This document shows, one piece after another, positions 51,350-64,000 of a stretch of DNA of 64,000 nt. How positions within the stretch are numbered: position 1 is the stretch's first letter; each line of letters opens with the position of its first letter. Source of the DNA: Tomocerus qinae. Lineage: Eukaryota; Arthropoda; Collembola; Entomobryomorpha; Tomoceridae. The stretch spans positions 12,152,001 to 12,216,000 of the forward strand of contig CM034548.1 of the NCBI GenBank assembly GCA_020055645.1. Direction: 5' to 3'. The notes below the pieces were generated by a model, which worked only from the letters and a program-made list of their open reading frames with translations, ran no database searches and had not been told where the DNA came from. The translations under genes were made by a program, and so were the position numbers.

Positions 51350-54300
51350 TTAAAAAATATTTATGGATTGGAAAACAAACACAATGTTCATCAAAATGAA
51401 AATGAACAAGAGCACCAAAATAAGATGACATTTCGACTGAGTGTAAATTAAAATAGTCCATCCATACATGGTGTCCTTGGGGGAATATGTCTCAACTCTC
51501 ATTATATCCCTCCAACAGTAGCCTTCAGGACATTCTTCATGATAAAATTTGTCCCAAAACCTAGAAACACACAATGAGGGTTTGGCAATCAAGAATTTAT
51601 GACATGGTAACCTAACCTAGCTTCCGCCCTGGTGGTAAGTTCATTGTGAGAACTTTTCCGGGCAGACTTACTTTCGCAGACTATGCTTGCACGTAAGTCT
51701 CCCAACACAGGAACCATTAATTTCACTAGGTACTAATTTCTTTTTTCTTCTGCTATTCCCAAATTACAAAATTTAGTACGATTACAAACTTATCTTGTAG
51801 TATTTGCCTTACCATTAACCTCAGTAATTGTAACGCATAAAAACTAAGTTTCTAGTAGCCTTTGCATATCATCTACGGCTATACATAATTATGCGTACCA
51901 TGATACATAGAATTGGGATCCGTGACAAGTACATAAACAAGTCAATCTGCGTTCTTGTATATTTATATTGTGGAAATCCTGGATTGCAATTTTTAGTTGT
52001 GAATCAACACTAGCACGCGTGACAAGGGAAGTTGTTGGCAGAAGTTGATGATTTTGGTACCTAACAAAGTTGAACATAAAAAATCTGCTGATACAAAGTA
52101 AGGTAGAATTCCGACACGCTAGTGGTAGCTTTCAATAATTACAGTTGCTGAAAGATACGCAGTTGAAATATGAAGAAGAATCCTTTTGCATGGAACGGAA
52201 TACTATGTTTACCTACCACAAATATGTAAGTAATTGTAATTATAGATCAGAGACTAGTTGTTCAGATAATAGCAATAATAATTTTTTGAACGTATTTGGC
52301 ATTTGCAGTGAATTTTCTGTGGAAGGTCAAATTATACAAAAACAAATCTGATACTTGCAAAAATTGCTACCAATAACACGAATGGAAGCAGAGTAGGTTA
52401 CAGCGAAAGTACTATTTTAAACTAAGTGGTATGTGCCTACCTGGTTTGGAGTGTTAGTCTGGGCATTTACAAAATATTTTGACACTGCTTAATTGCCATA
52501 TAAAATATGGGTTAATTACATCTGGCGTCAATAGAAATCAGCGGTCTTCTTTTATATCAGACTTTACAATGATTTATTATTTGAATTTAGGTTTTAGTGC
52601 CGCCGAAAAGAATTAAAAGGGATGTTAATTTATTACAGAATGTTATATAGTTAGATATTGTGGACCGTTATATGTGTTGATTGCCAGAAAACTTAATTGC
52701 ACTGATAAAATATAATTAATTGCCGTTTTGAGTATTTGACTTTCTAATTTGCTGGTTAAAAGAATGACCCACAACACGTTTAGTTGTCAGTCTTGGAGTT
52801 ATAATCTCAGCTGTGCCGCATAAATCATAAATAGTACACATACCTGGTTAAAGTAGTCCCAGATGGTAGTAATTTCTCCAAGGGGTAGGTGAAGAAATCA
52901 ATCGCAATGGTGAAATCTTCATCCAATTTCAAAACATCAGCCATGATGAAACTATAGAGGAGAAAGCAATAGGGCAAGTTAGATTTTGTAAGCTTTTTAG
53001 TCTAAAATGTAGAGATATATTTAGTATATTGTCACGGCTTTGTCTTCAAAGAAGTCTAAGGATTAAAGGAAAATATTATGGGAGATGAGACTCACTCTTG
53101 AAGGATCCCTACGGCCTGTCCCCGACTTATGATAATGGTGACATTCACATGGAATGGCAGACAGGAGCAGTTAGGAGAAGTCATGTTGAGATGCTGGACG
53201 TTACAGTCTGAAGCATTTCTGCAGGATTTAACGCTGTTAATAAGAGATGAGTAAAACAAAAACTTTTGTTAGTTCTCCTTTTAATTTCCCCTTCAAGTTG
53301 TGTATGTTATGAATGAAACCATTTGGAATCATGCAAAGTGTAAAGAACAATATCATGAACAAGGCGCATAATACGTAAGGACACAATAAATACCTCCATA
53401 GCAAAGCAAAATGGTTTCTTTGATGTTCAAACGACGAAAGGGAAAAAATCAAAAGCTGAGTCAACGTTTATTCACAGCGAGAGACTGGGTCGGGTTTTGA
53501 TTATAAATGAGAATTCCTTGATTTATAATGACTTTGAGTTTCGGGAAAAGAGGTTGGAGAGAAATTATTATCTAGATTTCGCACGAAGGACACATCTTTC
53601 TTTGTCGATGTTACAAAGTCACTTTCTCAGCGGGGACTCTATACAACTTATTGTATAAGGAAATACAAAAGGACCCACCATTTACATATCTCTACTACTT
53701 AATATACACACAGAGTAGAATAACTATCAATGTATTCCTGTAAGCACTCAATCAGCTCTGAAACCGAAATAATGAAATTGCCTACCTTAATATATCTTTG
53801 TACCTAAAGTGTAATTACAGCGAAATAGATTTATTATTAACTCTTCTATGCATATAAGAAAGCAACAATAGATGAAACAATATGCGAGTAACTCATTGTT
53901 GCATCTTTGCTTTCACTTTTGTATCCTTTTCATTCCTATTTGCTTTCTCCGTTTATATTTCTATTGAAACTTGTTACAGATCAAGAAATAAATCTCTATG
54001 CATCTGTATTTGTAACGGAGTGGCAAAAACCCATCTATGAAAGCCCAGATTACTTACAAGATATTTGAGCATGGCATGTAAACGTGTTTAGGTAGTTATG
54101 ATGCACCGTACGATCCAAATGGTAGTTGACACAGTACTTTCACCTTTTCTACGCTAGCTCAATATAAACTTTCCAACACCTTTCACCAGAATTGTAGATA
54201 ACTCGAACGAACGAAATTTTTGTGAGGTGAAAGTTGGGAATTTCTTTTTGAGATATGGAAAAAGTGGTGTCAACTGTCATTTTTGATTATACTGAATACA

Positions 54301-55649
54301 TAATCACTAATGGATGTTGACTGTACAGTTTTCTTTAGAAGGTAATACTATACATTGTCAATTACAATCATCTAGGATTTGTGCCTAGACCAAAACCAAT
54401 TACATTATACAATTTTAACATCACTAAATACTTTTAAGACGGAGGCTTAAAAATGCCATTTGGTTAACAAGTTATACCTACAAAGTTCGACAGGCTTAAA
54501 AAGTATTTAAATTTCTAACTATTACAATTGGAGTAAAACAAAATGCATTATAATGATTGGCTAAACTAGAAACAGGATAATCGAACTTTATACACTCGAA
54601 GTTATGAAATACAATTGCTTACCTTAATACAAATAAAATAAATCATGTCAAATGCATGTAAAAATGTAGCAGAGATAGGCTTTGCGACGTTTCAGCGCAT
54701 TTTTTGACATCAATGACCTTTAACCTTTTGATCCGTATGACTTGACCTTTACCTGACCTAACGAATGATTTTGAACGAGCTATATTATGACGTTCTACAA
54801 TGTCGAGCTAAACTAAATTTACACCATTTTTTAGCTTTTGAACCACGCCCACATGCAGGGGGTGTGTCCGATGCTACCTATACTCAAATCTGATCTCATT
54901 TTTATCCCTAGATTACATACAGAAGTTTGAACTGATTATCTTAAACCGTTCTTGAGTTATCGTGATAAAACAGACAGACAGACAGATCATGCATTCTTAT
55001 AAAGCAGCTCTGCTACTTAATTGCTCATTTTATTGTATTCCATTACAGCCTTCATGCACAGAAGTAAGAAAGAAGAAGTAATTAACTTTGTTTTGGCAAA
55101 TAAATCTTATATTCTTACAATTAAGAACTTTCCAAATTAAATAAATTTTACAATTTAACTTTATCCGTTCTTATGGTAGTACTATTTATTATACAAGACA
55201 TAATTATTGTTACTTACTCATAGTTGCTGAATTCTGGAACCTCTTTGGTTAATTGTCGACTGATTATTTCGGATTTAGCAATTTGCACAACATTTCTGAA
55301 ATACAAAAACAAAACTATTTAACCTTGAGAAACACTGAGTACAAAATACTCCCTTTTAGTCTAAAAGATTTAATCATGTCAAACAAAATGTAGCGATCTA
55401 AAAGATTTTATGGAAAACGTTTTTGTATGCTACAAAAATAATAAATATTTGATAAAATGTGTTAAACTTAGAAAACTAGTAATGCCATTGACGTCAATAA
55501 AACATAATAGTTTTGAAAGCATTGGAAAATGTCTCACCTTAGTTCATCGAATGTAGTGAAGTTATTTCTGTTAATAGCATACTTGCACCCAAGCATTGAG
55601 CTTCCAAGCCGACGATGCAGATATTGATCATTTAAGCACTCCTTTCGAG
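51350..55649 (-). CDS. Divergent membrane protein, DEG/ENaC-like (3' exons only)
   Basis: Five exons in transcription order: 55649-55538, 55295-55218, 53233-53096, 52951-52844, 51560-51350. Every junction has AG/GT signals and the phases agree, giving about 215 aa to the stop. The first three exons encode an extracellular-looking part with five N-glycosylation sequons (NFT, NAS, NMT, NCS, NVT) and many cysteines. The last encodes a C-terminal hydrophobic segment (LILVLLFIFILMNIVFVF) ending almost at the stop. CSCLP, then an IDFF stretch, then YGWTILIY before the membrane segment follow the order seen at the end of DEG/ENaC channel subunits, but the GxS pore motif is absent and there is an insert before YG. 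The family assignment is tentative. The 5' part is unresolved; one phase-compatible exon ends at a good donor near 58550 (MFTISCFQ), but this is weak. Confidence 0.7.
54660..55015. repeat. Interspersed repeat ending in (GACA)n
   Basis: Lying in the intron between the second and third exons of the - strand gene, this stretch ends GAGTTATCGTGATAAAACAG followed by ACAGACAGACAGA. A TTATCG...GACAGACAGA tail is common at the ends of dispersed arthropod repeats. There is no ORF. The left boundary is uncertain. Confidence 0.45.
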
Positions 55650-58119
55650 CTACAACGTTACAATAAATCAATTTCAAGATTCTTAATAAAATCTCACTTA
55701 AAAAAGTTCTCACACCACTAGATGAGATAGAGATATCGATTCTTTCGTTTGCAGAGTAGTCGAGTAGAAGCTGAAGAAATTGAGTTATCTATTCATATGA
55801 GATTTAGAACTAGGAAATAGGATTCTAATCGCTTGACATCTGTTCAGATTAGAGTCTCACTCTGAGAACCTTGCGATCACAAACATTTGACGGCTGAAAG
55901 GAGATTAAATCCCTTCGGGCAAAATTCCTTTAAACAATTTAAGTGACGACTGTATTGAAATATCCTGTGGAGCTGCCTAACGGAAATAATAGTCTGATAA
56001 TTTGGAAAAGGGGAAATTTCCATGAATGAGATTGTGATTTGTCATTCATTGTTATTATAACTTGTAGTCAGAAATTTATCACTTAGTTGTAGAGAGGAGA
56101 GCGTGACCAAAAAGTAGAGCATTACGAGTAGTAATAGTGTTAAATGCTAGACAGATGTTCAAGGCTAGTATTATAATTGGTTGTTGAACATGGACTATGT
56201 TTAGCAGGTATACCTACCTAATGGTATCAATTCCACCAGTTGACTGAATTGTAGTGGGTGAAATATATAATTCAGAGCACAGCACATTTTCAATTCCGAG
56301 AAAAATCATAAAAATGGTGACTGGATAGGCATAAATAGATAAATACATCAAAAGGTGCAGGTAGACATAGGAAATGTTTTAGGGAAGTGTGGATAGGGAA
56401 ATGTATAGAGAGTGATACGTGCGGAGAAAGTAAAAGAGGATCATTGGGCCGGGTGACGATATCCGTAAATACTTGTTGAGAAGGGTAACGGTAATTGTAT
56501 TGTGAGCGTTGGCCATCTGCCCATGTAATCTTCAGATGCTTGTATCTACATTGCCGGGTGAAATGAGAGCAACGTCAAATTAAGTTGAAAGAGACTCATT
56601 GGCAGTAAGTGCCTGGAAGCACATAATTCCTTATTGTAATCACAGAATGATTGTTTATGTGCGGAGCGTTAAAGAAAGCTGAGCCAGCGAAACGATTGTC
56701 GACGGCGAATTAAGAAATAAAGGTTGCCATTCCATGGCTTTGTTGGCTGAGTAACTCTTTTATTTCTTTCTCTCTCGTCATGCAGGGAAGCTGGGAGGGA
56801 ACGCGATAAAAGCGCTTTCCCATTAGAATTTACTCTAGTTTATGTTGGGCTCCTTCTGATCTTACTTCACTATAAATGTATATGATGAGAGGTGGATCCT
56901 CAGCATCCTTGCTTTCTTCTTTCTACAGATAAAGTCAACAGTCTTCAAGGCCTTCTCGAGATTACCTTAGCAAGTCTCCCTTAAGGCAAATGGTACTAAC
57001 CATAACATACTACTATGCTAAGTGCATACCTGCCTCCCCAATGCTACCCCACGTTCTACACGTGCAGTTCGACTGTAACTAGACACTTATCCATTATTAT
57101 ACTAGTACTCGGTAGGTATAAATGTGCACTATCTCTATGCATGCACTCTTCCGTAACAACTGAGTTTCCACTATTTACTTGCGTACGCTAAACTCACTTC
57201 CATGCATCCGAGACCTTATCATGGAGATGATACGCGTGGGTGAACTTAAATAGCAAACTCCTTCCAAACTACATTATTGAGGAATACTTATTCACTTCTT
57301 TAAGATCTCTATCTTCTAAAATATTGATATTTATGTAATGTAGCCTTCTGTGTTAATCCAGCACTCTCTGGTCTAAAAATCACCTTATTCAACATCACGT
57401 ACTTAGATACTTTACACATATACATCTAAATGCATGGGAAGTTATCTAACCTTACTGCAAACATATTGGTACAATAGTGAAAATGCAGAAACTAAATTGC
57501 CATATACTTCGTTTAATTTAGAAAGACGCTACAGAACCTCGTAAATCTTGTCGCAGAGAAAACTTAACCTAATTTAGAGACTACAAATCCTGCCATATAT
57601 TTTCGAATTTATATTATGTACATATATTGACCATTACTATCGTAAAAGGAACCAGTATAATGGGAATCAGTCCTCCCGGATATAGAGCTAGATTTCTTAT
57701 TGCTATTCATAGAAAGTAATGTTATGTATACTGAAAGTAGAGAATGTGCAAATGAGAATGGAAACTACTTTTTAAGAGATGCGCCTCAAGCATCCACATG
57801 AATATCAAAATGATTCCATATTTATTAATGCACCTACTTTCTTTTAAGACGCCGAAATTGAGAAAGGTGATAGACTACATAAGTACAGAGTACAGTTCAA
57901 GGCAGAAGTCTTTTACATAGTGCTTCTTAATGCAAAGTGTAAATAGAGAACCCTCGAAATATTAGCAAGATTTACACGTAATTGATGAACTCTTTGCTTT
58001 GAAAATCCTGTAGGAAGAAACAAAAGCATCTGGGGTCATTAGACACATGACTGATTGTAAATAATATCAATGCAGAGTGGCAGAAAGATCAGGCGATTTT
58101 AGTCCGTCTGGTTTAATAA
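55650..58119. other. Region upstream of the membrane gene exons
   Basis: The missing 5' exons of the - strand gene may lie here or further right; none was secured. A + strand TATA/Inr pair is noted at 56871-56905. Otherwise nothing is recognised. Confidence 0.4.
56871..56905 (+). promoter_or_regulatory. Possible TATA/Inr core promoter
   Basis: TATAAAT at 56871 lies 31 bases before the A of TCAGCA (56900-56905), normal core promoter spacing. No convincing exon or donor follows. Confidence 0.25.
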
Positions 58120-58500
58120 CAGGGACGCACCCAGGAGGTCGTAGGGACATATTGTGCCCCCGACCAATAGAAAAAAATGTGTAAAAAATACAAAAAAACA
58201 TTTTTTGCAAGGAAATTATTTTTTTGCACGTAGGATAATTTGGCATGTTGCCCCTTAAATTGTTTTCTGGTTGCGAGCCTGTTAGTAAATGAGTTTCTTG
58301 TGTTGTAATCCGTAGTACATAAGTATGGGAGTATACAACAAAAACAAAGCACTTCTGGGCAAATAGGTAAAAGAGCTAAAAATTCGAAAGGAGGTTTGAA
58401 GAAGAGAGTCGTAGTGAAAGTGGCTAGGTACACAACAGCTCCATGCAGAGATCTAAGCCAAGCTTGAGTAACTTTCTCTTTGCAATCTGGATGCAACGAA
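58120..58500. mobile_element. Possible hAT-type repeat fragment
   Basis: CAGGGACGCACCCAGGAGG at 58120 resembles hAT-type termini. GTGCCCCCGACC follows, as in many non-autonomous copies. No matching inverted end was found, so it looks truncated. The 127-codon - strand ORF across it is not considered a gene. The right boundary is a guess. Confidence 0.4.
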
Positions 58501-61263
58501 ACTCACATTATTCAGCTGTACATTTTCCCATCGTGTAACGAGCACTTACTTTGAAAACAAGATATAGTGAACATAAGTATTACTAGAGAATATCCTTGTT
58601 TGTCTATTTGCGTTCATAGCAACCACACTTCACTTTCCACTTTTTCCATGTCATGGCTAGTAGAATTTAAAATATCAAAAAATCTAGTGTAGGCATAGCG
58701 TTAAAGACATAGACAGCATTACATTCCAGCTTTTTGAACCTTGAAAAATTATTCATGGAAGTTCAACTCCCTGAGCAAGTTGGAAAAGGTTTTGCTACTT
58801 CCAAGTCTTGTACTCCCATAAATAATAAATTGAAAAATGAGTAGCTTTGACACAGATAAAAAATACGGTAGAAATCGTTTGGCAATCTCCAATTTATAGA
58901 ATCGATATAAATGCTTTCGCGTTTCCGATCTTCGTATGCCGATTATATTTACCCTCAAAATTTAGTAATTATCGTTTCATCAGTAAAATGGATAAATAGG
59001 GAGCAAGGAAACTGGGAATGAGTCCAAATGTATATTTTTACTACCTTCGTGCTTATGGTTGATACTTGGAGCGTTTTAGCTATCTCAAGCAGCACTATAT
59101 GTAAAGTGAATCAAACAAGTATTATGAAACTGTGTGTCAAATACGGAGAAAACGTGCATTTAAACGCTAACAAGCTACCCATCCTGAATGAAAGCGAGTG
59201 GTTGTAATTTTAGCTAGCATTAGCGTTTTCTTTAAAGGACCTATCATCTGGTTAAAAATAATTGGGGCTGAAAGCGACTTTTCTTGCGTGCAAAAGGTTT
59301 TAATGGGTAGTCTCAATAGTTAGTTTTGACTAAAAATTGAGAGTTGGCTATGTACAGACAGATACACGTATATGCTAAATTGTTCATTTTTGCATGCTAC
59401 ATACATTTGGTTAGAGCGCGTGTGGTTGTTCGCGATTTAGGAAATTAATAGGCAATTGGTTCTAGCCAAGTTAATCATAGGAATGGGAAGTATAGCTATC
59501 TATTCAAGTTTTAATTTTGGTTCGTGCACGGTGCACCCCCATGAAGACTTAACCGTAGGAGGCGAAATCGTTGCACCAAAATGAGAATTGTGACAAAATA
59601 TCCTAATATCTAACGTTAAGTCTGGCTTTAAAAATAAGACGGTGCCTACTTAACAGGAAAGAGCAATGTAAACGCTGAATGTTTATACACATTAATCTAA
59701 TGCATACTAGACAAGGACATTTGAAAAATTGATTGTATGAAATAACTGTCTAGTGAATAATGCATTGCGCAATTACCAAAGGGAAGAAATTGTTCGGAGA
59801 CATATATAGCAAATAGTATGTTTGTAGAGCATGTTATTATTGTACAAGGGTATGGTAAATGCTAGCTGGCTAGGCTACGTTTGGTAATTCACTGAATTGT
59901 AAATTGTTTAAATGACAATTAATGAAAAGAACGTTGAGGAGGCGGGTCGTTAGTTTAAATAGAACTCTATATCAAACCAGACAGTTTAGTCGGCTATTAA
60001 AGCTTCCTTAACTTGATTCAGTCAAGGACAAGGCAAAAGGCTCCCTGAAAAAATCAACAGTGCAAAACAAATAATACGCTCAACACAATGGCAACTACTA
60101 TACGCATGTAATGTCTTTTCTATGGACTGTGGTCCCATTTAGAATTATGTAGAGCTCTATAATTCTCCAAGATATATTATCTTCTTATAATGGTTTTAGT
60201 CATGAGCTAACGTTTTATTTCAATTTTACATGTCTATATAAAACTTAATTATATCGACTTGTGTAAGTAGCTAAACATAAATTCCAGAAAAAGAAAGGGG
60301 CGAAGCTCGACAACTTTTACGACACATTTAATCTATTGTGTGTGTAAACAATGAAAACTCTTTTACATAGGCTGCTACTATAACATGTAATAATACTAAA
60401 CTCTATTCAATTCATGCACCGTAGATATTATTTGTATAGTACTCTCTTGATTAGCATTATATATCTATGTTACATATTCGAACACATTTCATCTTCATAA
60501 ATATTATGTTTTATTCAACATATATTATACTTATTTGTATACATCACTATGTATATTCCACTAAGACTCGAGGAAACTTATTGAATCTATTTTAAATGAA
60601 AGTTGAGAACGTAGTAGTGGGTGAATCTTGTTCAGAGGACATACATAGCTATTACTTTGAGACATAGTGTATAAAAAAGTGGTGTAAACAGAAAATAGCA
60701 GCCGCAATCCTGTGCAAAGTAAGTAAAATTTATCTATGAGAAAAGGTAGTAGAAGTTTTCACTTGAGAGCAGATGTCTACAGATAGATAGACAATGTAGG
60801 AAAGGTAGACACAATACAAAGCCTCGTCGTCCTTGCACAGTACAATGGAATTTAGATAAAAATTTTATTCCTCACACCAGGGATAGTTTTCACTATGGGA
60901 CTGTGTATCTCTAGCATTGCAAGTAGATTTGAAGGGAAGGAAGCAACAAGAGAATAATATATCCATCTTTGTGATGGTGATATGAAGTTAGTGAGAAAGG
61001 ATATGATCTGCAAGGGAGATAAGGGTAGATATGTACATAATAGTATTAGTTACATACGTGTAAGTTTAGGGAAGGTAAACGTTCGGTCTTAACAGCACGA
61101 CGGAGTATCAATATCTAACATTTTGTAGTTACAATTGGTAGGAGCAGAAGGCAGTGGTATGGATGGATGGAGGACCAATATTATGTATATTGAATGCCAA
61201 TAAAATAGTTGGAGTCAGAATGGAGCATAGTCGACAGAAAGTATAGTAGTAGCTGTGCTAAAT

Positions 61264-61500
61264 AGACGGTGACTCAGTACGTGGAATGGTCGGGCGAGTG
61301 AAGACAGCAAAGGAAAAAGGAAGCAAGTCAGGTTAAGTTGAACGTTGTTGGTGAAAGTAGTCGAGTGCAGAGAAAGAGAGAAAGGGAAGGGAAAGGCTTG
61401 CGGAAGAGAAGTTGGGGAAGAAGAGAGAGAAAGATTTGCAAAGTGAAGCGCTTGCGTTTCGGTGAAACGCAGGGCTGAGAACTTCGGATACTGTGTGTCT
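61264..61500 (+). promoter_or_regulatory. GA-rich upstream promoter region
   Basis: A stretch unusually rich in GAGAG-type motifs (AGAGAAAGAGAGAAAGGG, GAAGAGAGAGAAAG) and less A+T-rich than its neighbours, with the small palindrome TGCGTTTCGGTGAAACGCA. Such GA tracts are typical targets of GAGA-type factors in arthropod promoters. It sits directly before the TATA/Inr pair. Confidence 0.5.
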
Positions 61501-61502
61501 GA

Positions 61503-61540
61503 TATAAAACAGGGACCATTCCTAATTTCGATCTCAGATT
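61503..61540 (+). promoter_or_regulatory. TATA box and initiator
   Basis: TATAAAA (61503-61509) is followed 33 bases from its first T by the A of TCAGATT (A at 61536), close to the arthropod initiator TCAGTT. Predicted start of transcription: 61536. Confidence 0.55.
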
Positions 61541-61649
61541 TTTCAAGCAGTAGTTAGCCATTCATGGCTACTACTCGTTGTCTCATCTTTCTCTTAAATT
61601 AGTGCATCCGTCGCTGACTTGTGTGAGTGCTTACTTTGGACTCGAACAG
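61536..61649 (+). other. Putative non-coding first exon with a short upstream ORF
   Basis: From the predicted start, the sequence runs to a consensus donor CAG|GTAAGA at 61650. It contains one short ORF from an ATG at 61564 (MATTRCLIFLLN, then stop), so the main coding sequence would begin in a later exon, probably beyond the window. Immediately after the donor come four units of a CTCTCTACTTT repeat (61655-61710). Confidence 0.45.
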
Positions 61650-64000
61650 GTAAGACCTCTCTACTTTCTCTCTCTACTTTCTCTCTCTACTTTCTCTCAC
61701 TCTCTACTTTAGTCATACTTAAGATACTTAGGTGAGGTTATACCTAAATATCTCTAGACTTTCTCTCGCATGTATCTATTCTATAATATTATATCCACCA
61801 CATTATTATGGCCATTGTATTGAACTAGTTTTATGTATTCCGTAAATAAATATACGGTGGAGAAAGCAGCTGCACCTTCTCTAGTACTACTTCCGTAGCA
61901 AACAATCTATCTTTAAGCTAACTTTCACCCAGAAGGACCGTTGAAGGGGAAATAGCGAAATTCCTATACATCTTACCTTAGTAGAATAGTAAAACTCGAA
62001 AAGCCATAAAAACAGAGTCTAACGAAACCATCGGCAGAGTTGTGGAAACACTAGGCAAGGAGTTTATTGCTATAATTATGAGAGTTTCTAGAACATCATA
62101 CTTTATGCGGTTTATATCTGCTTACTTCCTAATACATTAAATCCAGCCCACTCCATTCTCCCAAGCTCATTTTATAAATTTTCCTTTATTATAGTAGGTA
62201 ACGAACTGTGCTAAGTCATATCTTCATTTAACGACAACCTGAAAGGATGATTAGCTTAAAGAAAGAACTTGTTTAGCCAACATCCGCAGTTCAGCTTTGT
62301 TTTCCTAATAATGTAACCACAAGACTTGCATATCCCAATCTCCGTAAGAAACCTTCTCCTCAGAAAAAATTATCTTCTACCACGAAATGTCGATTTAGTA
62401 TTCACTCGTCCGTAGAGTATATAGTATACAGTAAATAATAAGACACGAAATGAGCAAAGGCTAAAATACATCTCTGTCTGTCTGTATATTATATTCTGCC
62501 TGCGAGTGGCAGAGAGTTCAACTTGAAACCGGAGAATTATCTTTTGCATTGAGAAGAGGGAAAGTCGCAGCATGAGTTGACTTTCTCTGTTGAGTGTTCT
62601 TTATACTCACTTAGTAATTCATAGTTATAACAAAATCACTATTGTGAAAATACATCCGTAGATACGAAGCATAGGGAATTAAAGCCATGGTAGGCCAGAA
62701 ACCTATTCTTCTTTTCCTCTGATGTAGATATGGCTTCAACACTACATCCATTGAAAATACAGTATAATATGCTCGTAAGTATAACTTGTGACTATTCACA
62801 GTGGTATTAGAAAGAAGCCTTGTATTTCCAATCCGATGGAATCTCTTTTGTATCCAGAAGATAGTACTTTTACTATGTGTGTGCAACTAGATCCTAGCAA
62901 AAATAACTCTACTCACTCAACTACATCTTGAACAGACAGAAATATTTCAAGAGAACCACATCCGCTGCAAAAACTTACCTATCCTACCATAGGAAAGTGT
63001 AGACATGGTTTTTGGCACTTTTTATGATATTGTTTGAGCCTAGTGTCTTAATACGACTTGTAGTTGTGGGCGTTGGTACTTTGGCATAATCAAATTACAT
63101 TCCAAGTATTAGTGGGAGTTTTCTATAAATTATTAGTAGTAGGTGGGCGTATTTATAGTATAAATAATAGATTCACTAATACACATGCAAGCAGAGTCTG
63201 CTGAATAAGCACAGATGAACTCACTTTTGTGTAGTAATTGCAAACAGTTAGTTCCTCAAAACAACATACGCATAGTAGCATAGTTTATTTAGCTAGGCTT
63301 CTTCTTGTGGGCATATGCAGTATTTTACGTGTGTCCTTTTACCCAGAGTGAAAGTTTACATGACAATCACTACGTTTACACTTTATACGCAACGCAAAAG
63401 CTGTGCTTATGAGTTTGTCAAGTTTACCAGTAATGTAAGGGCTGAGAGTAGACTAAGTGTGGCTCTCCAGTGAAATTTCCTACCATAAATCAATACTCAT
63501 CAGGAAGAGAGGCCAATTTTATTTGTTAGCTCAAGAAAAAAAGAAACTAGCTACTTATTTGTTGCCACTTTTTAAGCTTCTACACACTACTGTGCTTTGA
63601 ATTCTAACTTTACCAAATTCTCTCTTCCACTACAGTGAGCATTGAACTTTACCTTTTTCAATCTTCATTTACCTCTGTGTACTTGTACTATGTACACAGC
63701 ATTAGACCTAGCTTTACAATCAAAGCAGGAAATCCTTTATTTACTATGTACCTGCACTTTTTCTCACACGCGGCTCTATTGCATCACAAAGCTCGGCTTT
63801 CTATTAAACAAAAAAGAATTCACAAACGTATGAGGTTTTACCTGGAATGAATTTCCACAAACCAATCAATGAAAAGCTTTTACACAGAAAAAAATCCTAT
63901 ATACTCACCCATTTATTTCAAATATTGAAAAGAAAATCCATTTAATACTTTGATCAGTAAGATTAAAAGCTTCTAATTTCTAAACTAATTCATTCTAGAA
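61650..64000. other. Probable intron or intergenic sequence to window end
   Basis: If the exon ending at 61649 is real, this is its first intron. A - strand ORF at 62611-62886 (91 codons, hydrophobic and basic) ends next to a GTGAGT-like site but has an in-frame stop before it; I do not call it. No RNA gene or large repeat is seen. Confidence 0.4.

Noticed and set aside
58113-58496. 127-codon - strand ORF
   Set aside because: It runs through the hAT-like repeat fragment, has no domain, and ends in the terminal-repeat sequence.
61328-61561. 77-codon - strand ORF
   Set aside because: It is the antisense of the GA-rich promoter region and has low-complexity L/S/F composition.
62611-62886. 91-codon - strand ORF with hydrophobic and basic stretches, next to a donor-like site
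   Set aside because: An in-frame stop precedes the donor and no family is recognised; phase to the - strand membrane gene could not be shown.
1-64000. tRNA genes
   Set aside because: I scanned for B-box-like GGTTCGAANCC words in plausible cloverleaf context and found none that folded; a dedicated tRNA search would settle it.

Overview
This is a metazoan nuclear window: A+T-rich, with split genes, GT-AG introns and three Pol III-type 5S rRNA genes. Gene content and TATA/Inr-like promoters suggest an arthropod, perhaps a springtail or similar lineage. That placement is inference; nothing seen fixes the species. All exon models were built by eye from open frames, splice signals and matching intron phases.

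Layout. (1) 1-4019: mostly non-coding, with one orphan exon-like ORF. (2) 4020-9925, + strand: a 17-exon citron (CIT / Drosophila sticky) homologue with coiled coil, C1, PH and CNH domains. No kinase domain is visible; the model opens with its own ATG and gives about 1307 residues. (3) 10441-20814: a tandemly duplicated block. Each of two large units carries the citron 3' region followed by a 5S gene on the opposite strand, and a third short unit has only the 5S gene and flanks. Unit 1 was invaded by a hAT-like element, a foldback palindrome and a MITE-like element holding a 49-bp minisatellite. Unit 2 carries a truncated citron paralogue (frameshifted PH relic, then five open CNH exons) whose 5' side is broken by a roughly 0.95-kb palindrome. 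(4) 21359-45087, + strand: phosphoserine phosphatase (PSPH), with five core exons giving a canonical 225-residue enzyme, plus a candidate exon 9.9 kb upstream that adds a presequence-like N-terminus. (5) 51350-55649, - strand: the last five exons of a divergent membrane protein gene, tentatively DEG/ENaC-like. (6) 56-64 kb: otherwise gene-poor, with a good candidate + strand promoter and first exon at 61503-61649.

The genes do not form a pathway. Citron acts in cytokinesis, PSPH makes serine, and the - strand gene looks like a receptor or channel subunit. The most unusual part is the 8-21 kb block, where citron pieces, 5S genes and several kinds of palindromic elements are interleaved. The two large units act as internal controls for each other, because insertions in one face empty sites in the other. 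Also notable are the apparent kinase-less citron, the possible dual-form PSPH, and a decamer satellite in phase with the DNA helix inside PSPH intron 1.
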